A DNA stretch of 64,000 bases. Origin: Synechococcus sp. WH 8101. Its GTDB lineage: Bacteria > Cyanobacteriota > Cyanobacteriia > PCC-6307 > Cyanobiaceae. Position 1 is the first letter of the stretch. Each line of letters starts with the position of its first letter. The stretch covers positions 1,922,001-1,986,000 of the forward strand of contig NZ_CP035914.1 in NCBI RefSeq assembly GCF_004209775.1, in the 5' to 3' direction. Of this stretch, positions 43,020 through 53,007 are shown piece by piece. The notes beneath the pieces are model-generated. The model searched no databases. It was given only the letters and a program-made list of their open reading frames with translations, and was not told the DNA's origin. A program made the translations under genes and the position numbers.

Positions 43020-44462
43020 TCAGATGCTCTCCATGTCGCGGCCCTTGGGCTCGATTCGGTAGATCCAGGTGACCACGGCACCCAATAGAGACGTCACCAC
43101 CAGCACCATCAACAGCTTCTCCGTACCCCACACCTGCAGCAGAGTGGGGAAAAAGAAGGCGGTCAACACGGCTCCCACCTTGCCGCTGGCCGCGGCAAAA
43201 CCAGCGCCGAGGCCACGGATCTTGGTGGGAAACACCTCGCCCGCCAACAGATAGGTGGTGGCGTTGGGGCCGAAGTTGGTCATGAACTGGAAGAGCAGGA
43301 AACCGGCGACCACCAGCGGCAGGTTGATGCTGGAGCCGCTGCCGCCAAGGCCGGCGATGAACAGTCCGGCCGCACAACCGATAAACCCTGTCACCTGCAG
43401 CGGGATGCGACCCCAGCGATCGGCCAGCACGATCGCCACGGCGATGCCCACCAGGAAGCCCACATCGATCAATGCGGTGCCCCGGGCCCCGATCATGTCG
43501 TTGTGGATCAGGGCCGCCACCGTGTGCTCATGGCTCTGGGCGCCGAAGGCGGTGGCGATGATCACCGGCGTGAAGATGCCGATCCCATAGGTGGAGAGAT
43601 CCTGCAGGAACCAGGGCACCGAGGTGAGGATCGTGGAGCGGAGATATTTGCCACGAAACAGCTTCGACCAGTCATTGCTGCGCTGCTCAGCATCGATTTC
43701 CTGCAGCCGATCCACACCAGCCAAGGTCAGGTTCTGCCGGTTGAGCAGTTTGCGCAACTGCTTCTCCGCCTTCTCCGGCAGACCGCGACTCACCAACCAA
43801 TGACTGCTTTCCGGCAGGAAGAGCCGTCCCCAGATCACGGCAGCCACCGGCACCACCGGCACTAGGAAGAAGATCCGCCAGGCATCGAGCGCATCCGGGG
43901 AGGAGGCCATGCTGCTCAACACCACCGAAGCAATCGCCGTGCCCAGCACGGCCCCGATCGCCTGGAAGCTGAAGGCACCCAACACCAGTCGGCCTCGGAT
44001 CGCGGCCGGGATGCTCTCGGAGATCACCAAATGGGCCGTGGGGTAGTCGGCCCCCAGCGCCAGACCGATCACGAACAGGCTCACGATCAAGACCCCCTTG
44101 GAGGGGGCGGCTGCCGCCACCAGCAGAGCCACCAACAGCAGCACCATCTCGCCGATGAACACCGGCTTGCGTCCGAGCCGATCGGCCAGACCACCGAGAA
44201 AAAGGGCACCGAAGAGAATGCCGGCCAGGGTGGCCGCGGTCACCAGTCCTTTGTCGAAGTCGGTGAGGGAGAACTCGCGGGTGATGAGAGGGAGGCCCAC
44301 CCCCTGCATGAACACGATCATGCCCTCGAAGAACTTGCCGGCGGTGGCCAGGCCCCACACCAACCACTGCATGCCCGACAGCGGTGGATTGGCGAGGGGA
44401 GAGCCGTCATCCCAGACCGGAACGTCTTCGATGTAGGCCTGGACGGAGTGCTTGTGCTTCAC
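43020..44462 (-). CDS. MFS transporter with phosphate:H+ symporter (PHS) family signatures
   Basis: 480 residues, 12 membrane helices, MFS loops GGLADRLGRKP (90-100) and the related ADRWGR loop (347-352). TNFGPNATTYLLAGEVFPTK at 395-414 and AASGKVGAV at 424-432 strongly resemble the PHO84-like PHS family, as do GADYPTAHLVISES at 137-150 and WFLQDLSTYGIG at 284-295. Phosphate is therefore a reasonable substrate guess, supported by the nearby phoX operon; organic solutes remain possible. Converges with the CDF gene (15 bp gap). Confidence 0.82.
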   Translation of the reverse strand: MKHKHSVQAYIEDVPVWDDGSPLANPPLSGMQWLVWGLATAGKFFEGMIVFMQGVGLPLITREFSLTDFDKGLVTAATLAGILFGALFLGGLADRLGRKPVFIGEMVLLLVALLVAAAAPSKGVLIVSLFVIGLALGADYPTAHLVISESIPAAIRGRLVLGAFSFQAIGAVLGTAIASVVLSSMASSPDALDAWRIFFLVPVVPVAAVIWGRLFLPESSHWLVSRGLPEKAEKQLRKLLNRQNLTLAGVDRLQEIDAEQRSNDWSKLFRGKYLRSTILTSVPWFLQDLSTYGIGIFTPVIIATAFGAQSHEHTVAALIHNDMIGARGTALIDVGFLVGIAVAIVLADRWGRIPLQVTGFIGCAAGLFIAGLGGSGSSINLPLVVAGFLLFQFMTNFGPNATTYLLAGEVFPTKIRGLGAGFAAASGKVGAVLTAFFFPTLLQVWGTEKLLMVLVVTSLLGAVVTWIYRIEPKGRDMESI

Positions 44463-44492
44463 AAGGTGCGAAACAGATCACCCGAATCCTGA

Positions 44493-45473
44493 TCACACAC
44501 CGCCGGGCTGTCGGAAACGGACGGTTAAGGCTTGGCGTCGATCCAGAACCACGGCACCGGCGGCAAGGGCATCGGCGCCCGTGACGATCAACCGATAGGT
44601 GAGTGCCACCGCCAGCAGGGGCGCTTCCGGCACCAGCGCACCGAGCCGCAGGATCAGCACCGCTTCAAACACCCCGAGGCCTCCTGGCGCGGCGGGCACC
44701 ACCAAACCAACGGCCCAGGCGAGCGCAAAGCCGGCCAACCAGAAGCCAGGCGCATGACTGAAGCCCAGACCGAAGGCCTGCACGCAACACCAGAAACCGG
44801 CGAAACGGCAAAACACAAACAGCATTTCCATGCCCAGGGGCGCCCAGGGGTAGCCACTGCGGCCACTGCCCAGATGCTCAGGATCAGGAGCCTCCAGGCC
44901 TTCAGCACCAAAAAAACGCTGCAACCGCTTCCACTTCCCCCGCTCCAGACGCTGGAGCAGCGGCTCCCGCCAACGGGGCAGCAGCAGCAGGGCGGGGAGG
45001 GGCGCCAGCAGGCCCAGTCCTGCCTGCCAGCCACCGGCGGGCAGCCAGAGCAGGGCGGCCACGGCCATCAGCAGGGGCTCCAGCAGCACCGAGACAAGAG
45101 CCCGATTCGTGCCGATCCGTGGCTGCAGCGCGCGCAGGCGATCCACGAAATGCCAGACACCGCCGGGGAGGTATTTGAGGAGGTTGCTGCGCAGATGCAA
45201 GGCCACCAGATCCACAGACTCGGCGCCATGGCCAAGCCAGGCGACCAGGACGCACCAGGCCAGGGCATTGACCACCAGGCTGGCCCAGCTGAGCCCCAGA
45301 CCAAGCAGGAGCCACCACCAACCGCGCCCATCGATCGAAAGCTGCTGAAGCCCGCTGAGATGGCCCGCCAGCGCCCAGGTCACGAAGGTCAGGCTCGCCA
45401 GGGTGATCCACAGGCGCAGCCCGCCCGGAAGCGCCGGCTTCCAATCCCGCAGCTTCCACCTCACCATCGCCAC
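44493..45473 (-). CDS. UPF0104 / lysylphosphatidylglycerol-synthase-like membrane protein
   Basis: 326 residues, about eight hydrophobic segments. The family core is present: LRSNLLKYLPGGVWHFVDR and GLVVPAAPGGLGVFEAVLILRLG, the PGGLGxFE motif of the UPF0104/AglD group. Such proteins are flippase- or aminoacyl-lipid-synthase-like; no aminoacyl-transferase domain is attached. Last gene of a four-gene minus-strand run, overlapping larC by 13 bp. Confidence 0.85.
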   Translation of the reverse strand: MAMVRWKLRDWKPALPGGLRLWITLASLTFVTWALAGHLSGLQQLSIDGRGWWWLLLGLGLSWASLVVNALAWCVLVAWLGHGAESVDLVALHLRSNLLKYLPGGVWHFVDRLRALQPRIGTNRALVSVLLEPLLMAVAALLWLPAGGWQAGLGLLAPLPALLLLPRWREPLLQRLERGKWKRLQRFFGAEGLEAPDPEHLGSGRSGYPWAPLGMEMLFVFCRFAGFWCCVQAFGLGFSHAPGFWLAGFALAWAVGLVVPAAPGGLGVFEAVLILRLGALVPEAPLLAVALTYRLIVTGADALAAGAVVLDRRQALTVRFRQPGGV

Positions 45474-46705
45474 GCCTCCGTGGCTTCAAACCGCGCCGCC
45501 TCAGCCAGCACGGTCAGGCGCACCTGATCGATCGACTGACCGGCTGTCTTGCTCAGGCGCTGCAACTCGTCGTGTTCCACCTTCACGGTGCACTCGCCCC
45601 CCGGGCGCCGCACCTGCTTGACGCGCACCGGGCCCCAGGGGGAAGGGCAATGCCCACCGCGGCGCGGCAGTACCCAACGGCCCTGGCGACGCTCCCGCAT
45701 CCCAAGGGTGGGACTACGAGCCAGCCAGATTCTCCGCAGGGCCTCGGCATCCTGCGGCCAAAGCAAAGCCGCCAGTGCCAAGCCCGGACGCCCCTTCTGC
45801 ATCAGCGCCGGGGTGGTGGTCACCTCCAGGGCCCCAGCCTGACGCAGCGACTCCGCCAGGGCAGCGACATCTTCGGGGCTGGCATCGTCGAGCCAGGCCT
45901 CTTGCAGCACCAACTCCTGCCACTGAGCCTCCGCAGCATCCATCAACGGCAGGGACGGCGGCTCCAGCCCAACGGCTCGATCGCTGCGGATCAGCCTCAA
46001 CAGATTGGGGCGGTCGAGCTGCCGATGCCCGAGCCCGACCCCAAGACCATCCACCGCAAAGGACGGCCAAGGCTCAAAGCTGTCGGCAAGAACCGCCATC
46101 AGCGCCAGACCGGTGGGGGTGGTGAGCTCTCCCTCCGGCTGATCCTCACCCCCCCGGAAGGGCAGGCGACGCTGACGGGCGAGCTCCAGGACGGCGGGAA
46201 CGGGCACTGGCAGGACGCCATGGGCGGTGGCCACCGTCCCCCGGCCGGCGGGTGGAGGCTGACACAGCAAGCGATCCGGAGCCAGATGGGTGATGGCCGC
46301 GCAGACACCCACCACGTCCACCAGGCTGTCGATCGCACCCACTTCGTGGAAATGCACCGCCTCTTCAGGCATGCCATGCACCCGCGCTTCTGCCGCCGCG
46401 AGGGCAGCGAAAACGCGCAACACCCGTTGCCGCAAGGGCTCCGCCAGGGCGGCCGCCTCAATCTGGGCGCGCAGGTCGCCCCAACGGCGATGGGGCTGGG
46501 GGTCGCGGCTGGCCGCCACCTGAAGGCGCAGACCGCGCAAGCCGCCACTGCTGGCCTCCTCCACCGTCAGTTGATACGCCCCCGCCAAGCCCAGCAAGGC
46601 CAGGGGCTCCTCCACCACCTCCCGGGGCACACCCAGGTCGAAACAGGCCGCCAGCAGCATGTCTCCAGCCAGGCCGGTCGGGCAATCGACCAGCAGATCA
46701 GCCAT
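45461..46705 (-). CDS. larC: Nickel-pincer cofactor biosynthesis protein LarC
   Basis: 414 residues, full-length LarC. The family start DCPTGLAGDMLLAACFDLGVP, then VHFHEVGAIDSLVDVVG, PAGRGTVATAHGVLPVPVPA, GELTTPTGLALMAVLAD and the C-terminal LGMRERRQGRW are intact. LarC uses CTP to insert nickel into the pyridinium dithiocarboxylate precursor of the NPN cofactor. LarB, LarE and LarA are not in this window. Located between an M41-like protease gene (8-bp overlap) and the UPF0104 gene. Confidence 0.93.
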   Translation of the reverse strand: MADLLVDCPTGLAGDMLLAACFDLGVPREVVEEPLALLGLAGAYQLTVEEASSGGLRGLRLQVAASRDPQPHRRWGDLRAQIEAAALAEPLRQRVLRVFAALAAAEARVHGMPEEAVHFHEVGAIDSLVDVVGVCAAITHLAPDRLLCQPPPAGRGTVATAHGVLPVPVPAVLELARQRRLPFRGGEDQPEGELTTPTGLALMAVLADSFEPWPSFAVDGLGVGLGHRQLDRPNLLRLIRSDRAVGLEPPSLPLMDAAEAQWQELVLQEAWLDDASPEDVAALAESLRQAGALEVTTTPALMQKGRPGLALAALLWPQDAEALRRIWLARSPTLGMRERRQGRWVLPRRGGHCPSPWGPVRVKQVRRPGGECTVKVEHDELQRLSKTAGQSIDQVRLTVLAEAARFEATEAWRW

Positions 46706-47330
46706 GGGCCGTCTCCGTCAGCAGCTGATCACGCAACTGCTCGAGCTGGTCACGCTCCCGCCGAAGCTGCTGATCCACCTCCCGCCTGGCGCGCCGCTGC
46801 TCTCGCTGGGCCGTAGGCACATCATGGCCGGAGAGTCCCCAGAGTCGGCCGAGCAGGGCCCGGTCATCGGCGCCACCGCGAGCCTGGCCGTACACCAGGG
46901 TCTCCGCCGCCATGCCCGCCTGGAGCACCCGGCTCCAGCGGCGCAGATCCTCGAGCGACAGGCGCACGGATTCGGGAAGTTCGAATTCCGTGGCACCGTT
47001 GCTGCGCAGCCCGGCCTGCAGACAAGCTTTCGTGCCCACCAGCACACGCCGGACGGGCATCGCTTCCGCCTGGGCCACCAGCAGGTGCCCCGCTTCATGG
47101 CAGGCGATTCGCTGCAGACGGGCCCGGCCACCCGGCAGGGTTTCCGCCAGAAGGTGGCCGCCCAGCCCTTGCCATTGATAGGCATCCAGGGTGAGCCCGA
47201 GCAATCCGGCCCCGAGCCCCAGGGCAATCCAGGCCGTTGACAGACCAAGCAAAGGCCCGAACACGGCCAGACCGGTGGCTCCGGCCACCGCCAGACCCGC
47301 ACTGGTGGCAGACACGGGCGATGAGGCCAT
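46698..47330 (-). CDS. M41 (FtsH-like) protease domain without ATPase
   Basis: 210 residues. Two membrane helices (about 12-50) precede a zinc site CHEAGHLLVA with His78, Glu79 and His82; YGQARGGADDRALL supplies the likely third ligand Asp, as in the FtsH GxxxD region. There is no AAA domain, so energy would have to come from elsewhere or it may act on unfolded or membrane peptides. A coiled-coil RERDQLEQLRDQLL forms the C-terminus. ATGA-coupled to the upstream gene. Confidence 0.75.
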   Translation of the reverse strand: MASSPVSATSAGLAVAGATGLAVFGPLLGLSTAWIALGLGAGLLGLTLDAYQWQGLGGHLLAETLPGGRARLQRIACHEAGHLLVAQAEAMPVRRVLVGTKACLQAGLRSNGATEFELPESVRLSLEDLRRWSRVLQAGMAAETLVYGQARGGADDRALLGRLWGLSGHDVPTAQREQRRARREVDQQLRRERDQLEQLRDQLLTETAHG

Positions 47331-47974
47331 CAGGCGCGGGCCTGCGGGCGACTGCTGCGCCCTCCCCCTTTGCGAGCCCCACCCCGCCCCTTGCCACCGC
47401 GGGTAGGCATGGGGGCAATCAGCTCATGGGACTCCACGTGCAGCTCCTGCCCCTGACGCCGCACATCCAGGCTGACGAAATGACGCAGCTGATCCAGGGG
47501 GATCTCCCCTTTGAGCTGCAGCTTGAACGGCAGGGGGCGACTGCCATCCGCCCGTGGCTTCTGACGCACTTTCACCACCAGATCACCCGTTTCCGGGCGG
47601 GTGTAAATCAACTCGCCGCGAATCGAGAAATAGTTGTCGCCCTCAGGCAGCGCATCGTCCGAAGCCCCCGGCTGCAGGGTGCTCGGCTCCCAGATGCCGG
47701 TGATCTGCAGATGGAGATGGCCCGCATCGCGGCAGCGGGGGTACACCACCCACAGATGGGGTGCATCCATGGCGAGATGGCGACGCATGAGCGTGAGCAT
47801 GCGCCCCAGCACCACCGCCTCCAGCTCCTGCCCTTCAGCGTCGACCAGCACACCACGGGTGAACTGGTCGGCATCCTCTGGCCTGTAGGTGCCGCGCACG
47901 ACACCGATGGCCCGGTATTGGAGCGGCTCGGTGACCGGGGGAATCGGATGGTCGCGCATCAGGAAAAGGGGCAT
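47330..47974 (-). CDS. Conserved picocyanobacterial hypothetical protein with basic RG-rich tail
   Basis: 214 residues from ATG 47972-47974; a longer start at 48022 is possible. The core reads as a soluble alpha/beta protein (YRAIGVVRGTYRPEDADQF, VVLGRMLTLMRRHLAMD, HLWVVYPRCRDAGHLHLQITG). The last 25 residues are RGGKGRGGARKGGG-type, suggesting nucleic-acid contact. No family name can be given. It heads the operon with the M41-like protease, larC and the UPF0104 gene. Confidence 0.7.
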   Translation of the reverse strand: MPLFLMRDHPIPPVTEPLQYRAIGVVRGTYRPEDADQFTRGVLVDAEGQELEAVVLGRMLTLMRRHLAMDAPHLWVVYPRCRDAGHLHLQITGIWEPSTLQPGASDDALPEGDNYFSIRGELIYTRPETGDLVVKVRQKPRADGSRPLPFKLQLKGEIPLDQLRHFVSLDVRRQGQELHVESHELIAPMPTRGGKGRGGARKGGGRSSRPQARA

Positions 47975-48053
47975 CCACAAGCCCGGATCAACTGTAGCCA
48001 GGCCGGGGTGACCATCCCACACTGGTTGGCGTCAGCGATGCGAATCAACTGTT

Positions 48054-48899
48054 GTGGCAGGAGGGAGTGGGCGGACGCGTGTATGGAGCCGCTGGATGCT
48101 GGTGGCGGGCCTGGCGATCACCGCTGGCGTTGGCTGGTTGCTCCTCCAGATGGTTCAACCCCCGTCCTTGCAATCCGCCACCCGGGCCCAGCTCGACCAG
48201 CAGGTGCAGGACCTGCTGCGACGTCGACGCCGCGACGCCCTGCCTCCGGACGAGGAACGGCGCTTGCTGGAACGCCTGATCGGGCTGGGCCGCAGCCGCG
48301 ACGCCATCGCATTGGTGCAAGACCAGCTCAAGCAGCACCCAAAAGATTGGCGCTGGCGCCTGCTGCGCAGTGAACTGATGCGACGCTCCGGACAGCAGAA
48401 CGCCGCCGACCGCGAACTGGCCCTGTTGCTGCGCCTGCATCCCGAGCAGGAGGAGGTTCTCAAGGTGGCGTCTCTGAACGATCTCAACCGCGGCCGCAGC
48501 AAGGTGGCGATCGAACGGGTGAAGAGCCGCTTCGACGCCCGCCCACCAGGGCAACGCCTCAAACTCGGCCTGCTGCTGGCAGATCTGCAGCGCCAATCTG
48601 GTCAGGTGAAGGACGCCACCACCACCTATCAGCAGTTAGCCAAAGAGAATGGTTCGGATCCACAGCCACTCCTGGCCCTGGCCTTGATACGCCAGGAGCA
48701 GGGCCAGGGCGCGGCAGCCCAGGAGCTGCTGGCTCAGGCACAACGGCGGCAGAGCCCCGAGCAAGCCTCCGAACGCCCCTTGGCCGGCTTGGCCGCGCGC
48801 TGGGCCTTGCTGTCGGCGCGGAGCACCACAAATCTGAAGACGCTCAAGGCTGGGGCAACGGGCCAGGCTGGGCAGGCGCCTCCGTCTGATACCCCTTGA
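48054..48899 (+). CDS. Membrane-anchored TPR-like protein
   Basis: 281 residues from GTG 48054. An N-terminal membrane helix (WMLVAGLAITAGVGWLLLQM) is followed by Arg-rich helical repeats resembling TPR/tetratricopeptide units (RDAIALVQDQLKQHPKDWRWRLL, NAADRELALLLRLHPEQEEV, GQVKDATTTYQQLAKENGSDPQPLLALAL). Probably a scaffold on the membrane face. The last 56 bp overlap a converging secreted-protein gene. Confidence 0.75.
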   Translation: MAGGSGRTRVWSRWMLVAGLAITAGVGWLLLQMVQPPSLQSATRAQLDQQVQDLLRRRRRDALPPDEERRLLERLIGLGRSRDAIALVQDQLKQHPKDWRWRLLRSELMRRSGQQNAADRELALLLRLHPEQEEVLKVASLNDLNRGRSKVAIERVKSRFDARPPGQRLKLGLLLADLQRQSGQVKDATTTYQQLAKENGSDPQPLLALALIRQEQGQGAAAQELLAQAQRRQSPEQASERPLAGLAARWALLSARSTTNLKTLKAGATGQAGQAPPSDTP

Positions 48900-49170
48900 G
48901 GGCAGCATCGATCGCGTCGGAGGGATCGGTGGCATCACTCATGGAGGTCGCCCGCCGCAGACGGTTGATCAGATCCATCGGATTGGTGGCATCCAGTGGA
49001 CTGGTGCTGTCGTTCTGCCCGGGAACCGTGTTGTAGATCTCCCGTTCCTGCGGTGTCTGATAACCGCCCATGGGGCTCTGGGCACGAGCGGCCTCCACGG
49101 CCACAGTCAGTCCCGTCAGGGCGAGTCCCAGGAGCATGCCGGTCCTGGGCAGCATCTGAACCGCGCGCAT
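48844..49170 (-). CDS. Small secreted hypothetical protein
   Basis: 108 residues from ATG 49168-49170 with a signal peptide ending AARA before QSPMGGY. The mature part is Asn/Asp/Thr-rich with the repeated motif TSPLDATNPMD / TDPSDAID. No family recognised. The 3' end overlaps the TPR gene on the opposite strand by 56 bp. Confidence 0.6.
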   Translation of the reverse strand: MRAVQMLPRTGMLLGLALTGLTVAVEAARAQSPMGGYQTPQEREIYNTVPGQNDSTSPLDATNPMDLINRLRRATSMSDATDPSDAIDAALKGYQTEAPAQPGPLPQP

Positions 49171-49228
49171 TGTTCTCTGCTTCAGGGGCCGCGTAATGCT
49201 AGGGGTCACCCAACGAGCCTGAACCTCC

Positions 49229-50059
49229 GTGCGGATCGCCAGCTGGAACGTCAATTCCGTGCGCACCCGCCTCGATCATGTTTTGCACTGGTTGGACGCT
49301 GCCCAGCCCGATCTGCTCTGCCTGCAGGAAACCAAGGTGGACGACCCCCAGTTCCCGCTGGAGGCCTTCACCAGCCGAGGCTGGCAGGCGTCCATTCACG
49401 GCCAGAAGGCCTACAACGGTGTCGCCCTGGTGAGCCGGACGCCCCTCGAGGACGTGCGCCTTGGCTTTTCCGGTGAACTGGCTGACGAGGAAGCTCAGGA
49501 GCTCGGCGCGCAGAAACGGGTAATCAGCGCTCTGCTCGATGGCGTGCGCGTGGTGAATCTCTATGTGCCGAACGGATCAAGCCTCAAATCGGAGAAATAC
49601 CCCTACAAACTGCGTTGGCTCGCCTGCCTGCAGCGCTATCTCCAGCAGCCGCAGCAGCGGGGTGAGCCCCTCTGCGTGGTGGGCGACTTCAACATCGCCC
49701 GCGAATCGCGCGACATCCACGACCCGGATCGGCTCACCGGCGGCATCATGGCGAGTGAGCCGGAGCGGGCCGCCCTCAACAGCGCCCTCTCCGGCAGCCT
49801 GCACGATGTTTTCCGGGTGTTTGAACCCGACACGGGGCACTGGAGCTGGTGGGATTACCGCAGCGGCGCCTGGGATCGGGACCGGGGCTGGCGCATCGAT
49901 CACATCTACCTCTGCGAGGAGCTTCTCGCCCAGGCCCGGGGCTGCGTGATCCACAAACAGGAGCGGGGGCGGGATCAACCCAGTGACCATGCGCCAGTGG
50001 TGGTGGATCTCTGCTGGCCCCCAGAGGAGGACGGCGACAGCGACGACTGGGACCTCTAG
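49229..50059 (+). CDS. xth: Exodeoxyribonuclease III (AP endonuclease family 1)
   Basis: 276 residues from GTG 49229 (MRIASWNVNSVRTRL). Active-site motifs are complete: CLQETKVDD (Glu), VNLYVPNGSS, GDFNIARESRDIHDP, WSWWDYR, RIDHIYLC and PSDHAPVVVDL (Asp-His). It removes 3' blocks and cleaves abasic sites in base excision repair. Divergent from the small secreted-protein gene by 58 bp. Confidence 0.95.
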   Translation: MRIASWNVNSVRTRLDHVLHWLDAAQPDLLCLQETKVDDPQFPLEAFTSRGWQASIHGQKAYNGVALVSRTPLEDVRLGFSGELADEEAQELGAQKRVISALLDGVRVVNLYVPNGSSLKSEKYPYKLRWLACLQRYLQQPQQRGEPLCVVGDFNIARESRDIHDPDRLTGGIMASEPERAALNSALSGSLHDVFRVFEPDTGHWSWWDYRSGAWDRDRGWRIDHIYLCEELLAQARGCVIHKQERGRDQPSDHAPVVVDLCWPPEEDGDSDDWDL

Positions 50060-50070
50060 ATCGGAAATCT

Positions 50071-51555
50071 CTAGAAAGCGACGAGATTCGGATCAGTGAT
50101 CGCTAGCTCCACTCGGCGACGGGCCGACTCCGCGCAGCTGGTGGGAGTGGGAAAGATCTTGCCAGGGTTGGCCAGTCCACAAGGATCGAAGGCCAGGCGC
50201 ACCCGGCGCATTGTTGCCAGATCATCCGGACTGAACATCCAATCGAGGTAGCAGCGCTTGTCGGCGCCGACGCCATGTTCTCCGGTAATGCTGCCTCCGA
50301 CATCCAGGCAGGCCCTCAGGATCGCCGCCGCCAGCTCCTTGACGCGGCCCCCGACACCGGGCTCATCCCGTTTGTAGAGGATCAACGGATGGAGATTGCC
50401 ATCGCCGGCGTGGAACACGTTGGCCACCGGCAGGTCATGGTCACGACTGAGGGCGCCAATCGCCGCCAACACGGCGGGCAGGCTGCTGCGGGGCACGACG
50501 CCGTCCTGAACGTAATAGGTAGGAGAGATCTGGCCGACAGCGGCAAACGCTGATTTACGCCCCTTCCAGAGCTGGGCGCGATCGGCCGCGTCGTCAGCCC
50601 GACGCACGCCACGGGCCCCCGCCTGACGGCAGAGCGCGGAGGCTCGCTCCGCCGCCACGGCCACCTCGGCTGCCTGACCATCCAGCTCGATCAGGAGCAC
50701 CGCCGCCGCATCGCGGGGGTATTCGTCATGGCCGAACAGGTCATTGACGGCCTGAATCATGAAGTTATCCATGATCTCCATCCCCGCCGGCAGAACGCCC
50801 GTCGCCGTCACCTGCCGCACTGCTTCCCCGGCCGCCTCGGTGGTGGGGAAGTCAGCCAACAGCACACACACCGTTTCCGGTGCCCGCAGCAGGCGCAGGG
50901 TGATGGCCGTGGCGATGCCAAGCGTGCCCTCACTGCCGATGAAGGCACCACGCAGATCCAACTCCGCCGCCTCCACCAGGCCATTGCCCAGATGGGTGAG
51001 CGTGCCATCGGGAAGGACCACCTCCAGCCCGAGCACGTGATTGCTGGTGACGCCGTATTTGAGGCAATGCACCCCACCGGAGTTCTCCGCCACATTGCCG
51101 CCGATGCTGCACACCACCTGGCTGGAGGGATCCGGCGCGTAGTAAAAGCCCTCGCCGGCCACTGCCCGGGTCACCCAGCTGTTGATCACCCCCGGTTCCA
51201 CCGTGATCGTCTGATTGGCCAGATCCACCGCAAGGATGCGACGCATGCGGCTGGTGATCACCAGCAGCGCCTCCTCCTCCACGAGGGCGCCGCCGGAGAG
51301 ACCGGTGCCACTGCCCCGGGCCACAAAAGGAATGCGGTGGCGATGGCAGCAGGCCAAGATCTCAGCCACCTCCTCCCGGGTGCGCGGCAAGACAGCCAGG
51401 GGCGGCGCATGGCGATCCAGCGTCAGCCCGTCGCAGTCGTAAGCGAGGAGCTCCTGCCGGCGTCGCACCACAGCATTGGCGGGGAGCCGACGGCTGAGAT
51501 CACGGTCCAGGGCAGCCCAGTCGTGCGGCAAGGACGTCACCGATGTCTGGCTCAA
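50071..51555 (-). CDS. glcD: Glycolate oxidase/dehydrogenase FAD-binding subunit GlcD
   Basis: 494 residues from TTG 51553-51555 (GTG 51538-51540 is an alternative). FAD-binding PCMH domain: [63 protein letters not shown]-terminal FAD-linked oxidase domain with [11 protein letters not shown] and [10 protein letters not shown]. It oxidises photorespiratory glycolate, or possibly D-lactate, to the keto acid. GlcE/GlcF are not adjacent. Confidence 0.93.
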   Translation of the reverse strand: MSQTSVTSLPHDWAALDRDLSRRLPANAVVRRRQELLAYDCDGLTLDRHAPPLAVLPRTREEVAEILACCHRHRIPFVARGSGTGLSGGALVEEEALLVITSRMRRILAVDLANQTITVEPGVINSWVTRAVAGEGFYYAPDPSSQVVCSIGGNVAENSGGVHCLKYGVTSNHVLGLEVVLPDGTLTHLGNGLVEAAELDLRGAFIGSEGTLGIATAITLRLLRAPETVCVLLADFPTTEAAGEAVRQVTATGVLPAGMEIMDNFMIQAVNDLFGHDEYPRDAAAVLLIELDGQAAEVAVAAERASALCRQAGARGVRRADDAADRAQLWKGRKSAFAAVGQISPTYYVQDGVVPRSSLPAVLAAIGALSRDHDLPVANVFHAGDGNLHPLILYKRDEPGVGGRVKELAAAILRACLDVGGSITGEHGVGADKRCYLDWMFSPDDLATMRRVRLAFDPCGLANPGKIFPTPTSCAESARRRVELAITDPNLVAF

Positions 51556-51667
51556 CTTAGGGAGAAGCGCGCCTGGAGAGCCAGGTCTCGGTCACAGATC
51601 GGACGCATCTGTCCGTTTTGGGTCAGGATGGCGCACGGTTTGCATCAGCCCTTTGGCTCCCGTCCCC

Positions 51668-52969
51668 GTGACAGCTCCCACCCTGAACACCTCCCGCTCC
51701 CAGGCCATCTTCAGTGCCGCCCAGGCCCTGATGCCCGGTGGTGTGAGCTCTCCGGTGCGGGCGTTCAAGTCGGTGGGCGGCCAGCCAATCGTGTTCGATC
51801 GGGTGAAGGGCTCCTACGCCTGGGACGTGGACGGCAATAAATACATCGACTACATCGGCAGTTGGGGACCTGCCATCTGCGGCCATGCCCACCCCGAGGT
51901 GATCAGCGCCCTGCAGGAAGCGATCGAGAAAGGCACCAGTTTCGGAGCCCCCTGCGAACTGGAGAACACCCTGGCCGCCATGGTGATCGACGCCGTACCC
52001 AGCGTTGAAATGGTGCGCTTCGTGAACAGCGGCACCGAGGCCTGCATGGCGGTGCTGCGACTGATCCGCGCCTTCACTGGACGCGACAAGGTGATCAAGT
52101 TTGAAGGCTGCTACCACGGCCATGCCGACATGTTCCTGGTGAAGGCCGGCTCAGGTGTGGCCACCCTGGGCCTTCCCGACTCCCCAGGGGTGCCGCGCAG
52201 CACCACAGCCAACACCCTCACCGCCCCTTACAACGACCTGGAAGCGGTCAAGCAGCTATTTGCAGAGAACCCTGAGGCCATTGCCGGCGTGATCCTTGAG
52301 CCGATCGTCGGCAATGCTGGCTTCATCACACCGGAGCCCGGTTTCCTGGAAGGTTTGCGCGAAATCACCAAGGAGCACGGTGCTCTGCTGGTGTTCGATG
52401 AAGTGATGACCGGCTTCCGCATCAGCTACGGCGGTGCCCAGGCCCACTTCGGCGTCACACCCGACCTCACGACCATGGGCAAAGTGATCGGCGGCGGCCT
52501 GCCTGTGGGTGCCTACGGCGGCCGCAAAGACATCATGGAGATGGTCGCCCCTGCCGGACCGATGTATCAAGCCGGCACACTCAGCGGCAACCCTCTGGCG
52601 ATGACGGCCGGCATCAAGACCCTCGAGCTGTTGAAGCAACCCGGCAGCTACGAGAAGCTCGCTGCCACCACAGAGCGCCTGATCAGCGGGATCATCGAGG
52701 CCGCTGGTGCTGCTGGCCTACCGATCACCGGTGGCAGCGTCAGCGCCATGTTCGGGTTCTTCCTCTGTGAAGGCCCGGTGCGCAACTTCGAAGAAGCGAA
52801 AACCGCCGACACGGAGCGTTTCGGTCGCCTTCACCGGGCCATGCTCCAACGCGGTGTGTATCTGGCACCCAGTGCCTTTGAAGCCGGTTTCACCTCGCTG
52901 GCCCACAGCGAAGCCGACATCGATGCCACTCTGCAGGCCTTCCGGGACACCTTTGCCGAAATCGCCTGA
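51668..52969 (+). CDS. hemL: Glutamate-1-semialdehyde 2,1-aminomutase
   Basis: 433 residues from GTG 51668, the family length. It isomerises glutamate-1-semialdehyde to 5-aminolevulinate, the tetrapyrrole precursor. Motifs: [65 protein letters not shown], and Lys272 in [18 protein letters not shown] as the PLP lysine. It is separated from glcD by a 112-bp divergent region. Confidence 0.97.
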   Translation: MTAPTLNTSRSQAIFSAAQALMPGGVSSPVRAFKSVGGQPIVFDRVKGSYAWDVDGNKYIDYIGSWGPAICGHAHPEVISALQEAIEKGTSFGAPCELENTLAAMVIDAVPSVEMVRFVNSGTEACMAVLRLIRAFTGRDKVIKFEGCYHGHADMFLVKAGSGVATLGLPDSPGVPRSTTANTLTAPYNDLEAVKQLFAENPEAIAGVILEPIVGNAGFITPEPGFLEGLREITKEHGALLVFDEVMTGFRISYGGAQAHFGVTPDLTTMGKVIGGGLPVGAYGGRKDIMEMVAPAGPMYQAGTLSGNPLAMTAGIKTLELLKQPGSYEKLAATTERLISGIIEAAGAAGLPITGGSVSAMFGFFLCEGPVRNFEEAKTADTERFGRLHRAMLQRGVYLAPSAFEAGFTSLAHSEADIDATLQAFRDTFAEIA

Positions 52970-53007
52970 GGGCTGACATTCTGGCGCTGCCGTTCGTCAC
53001 CCACGGA

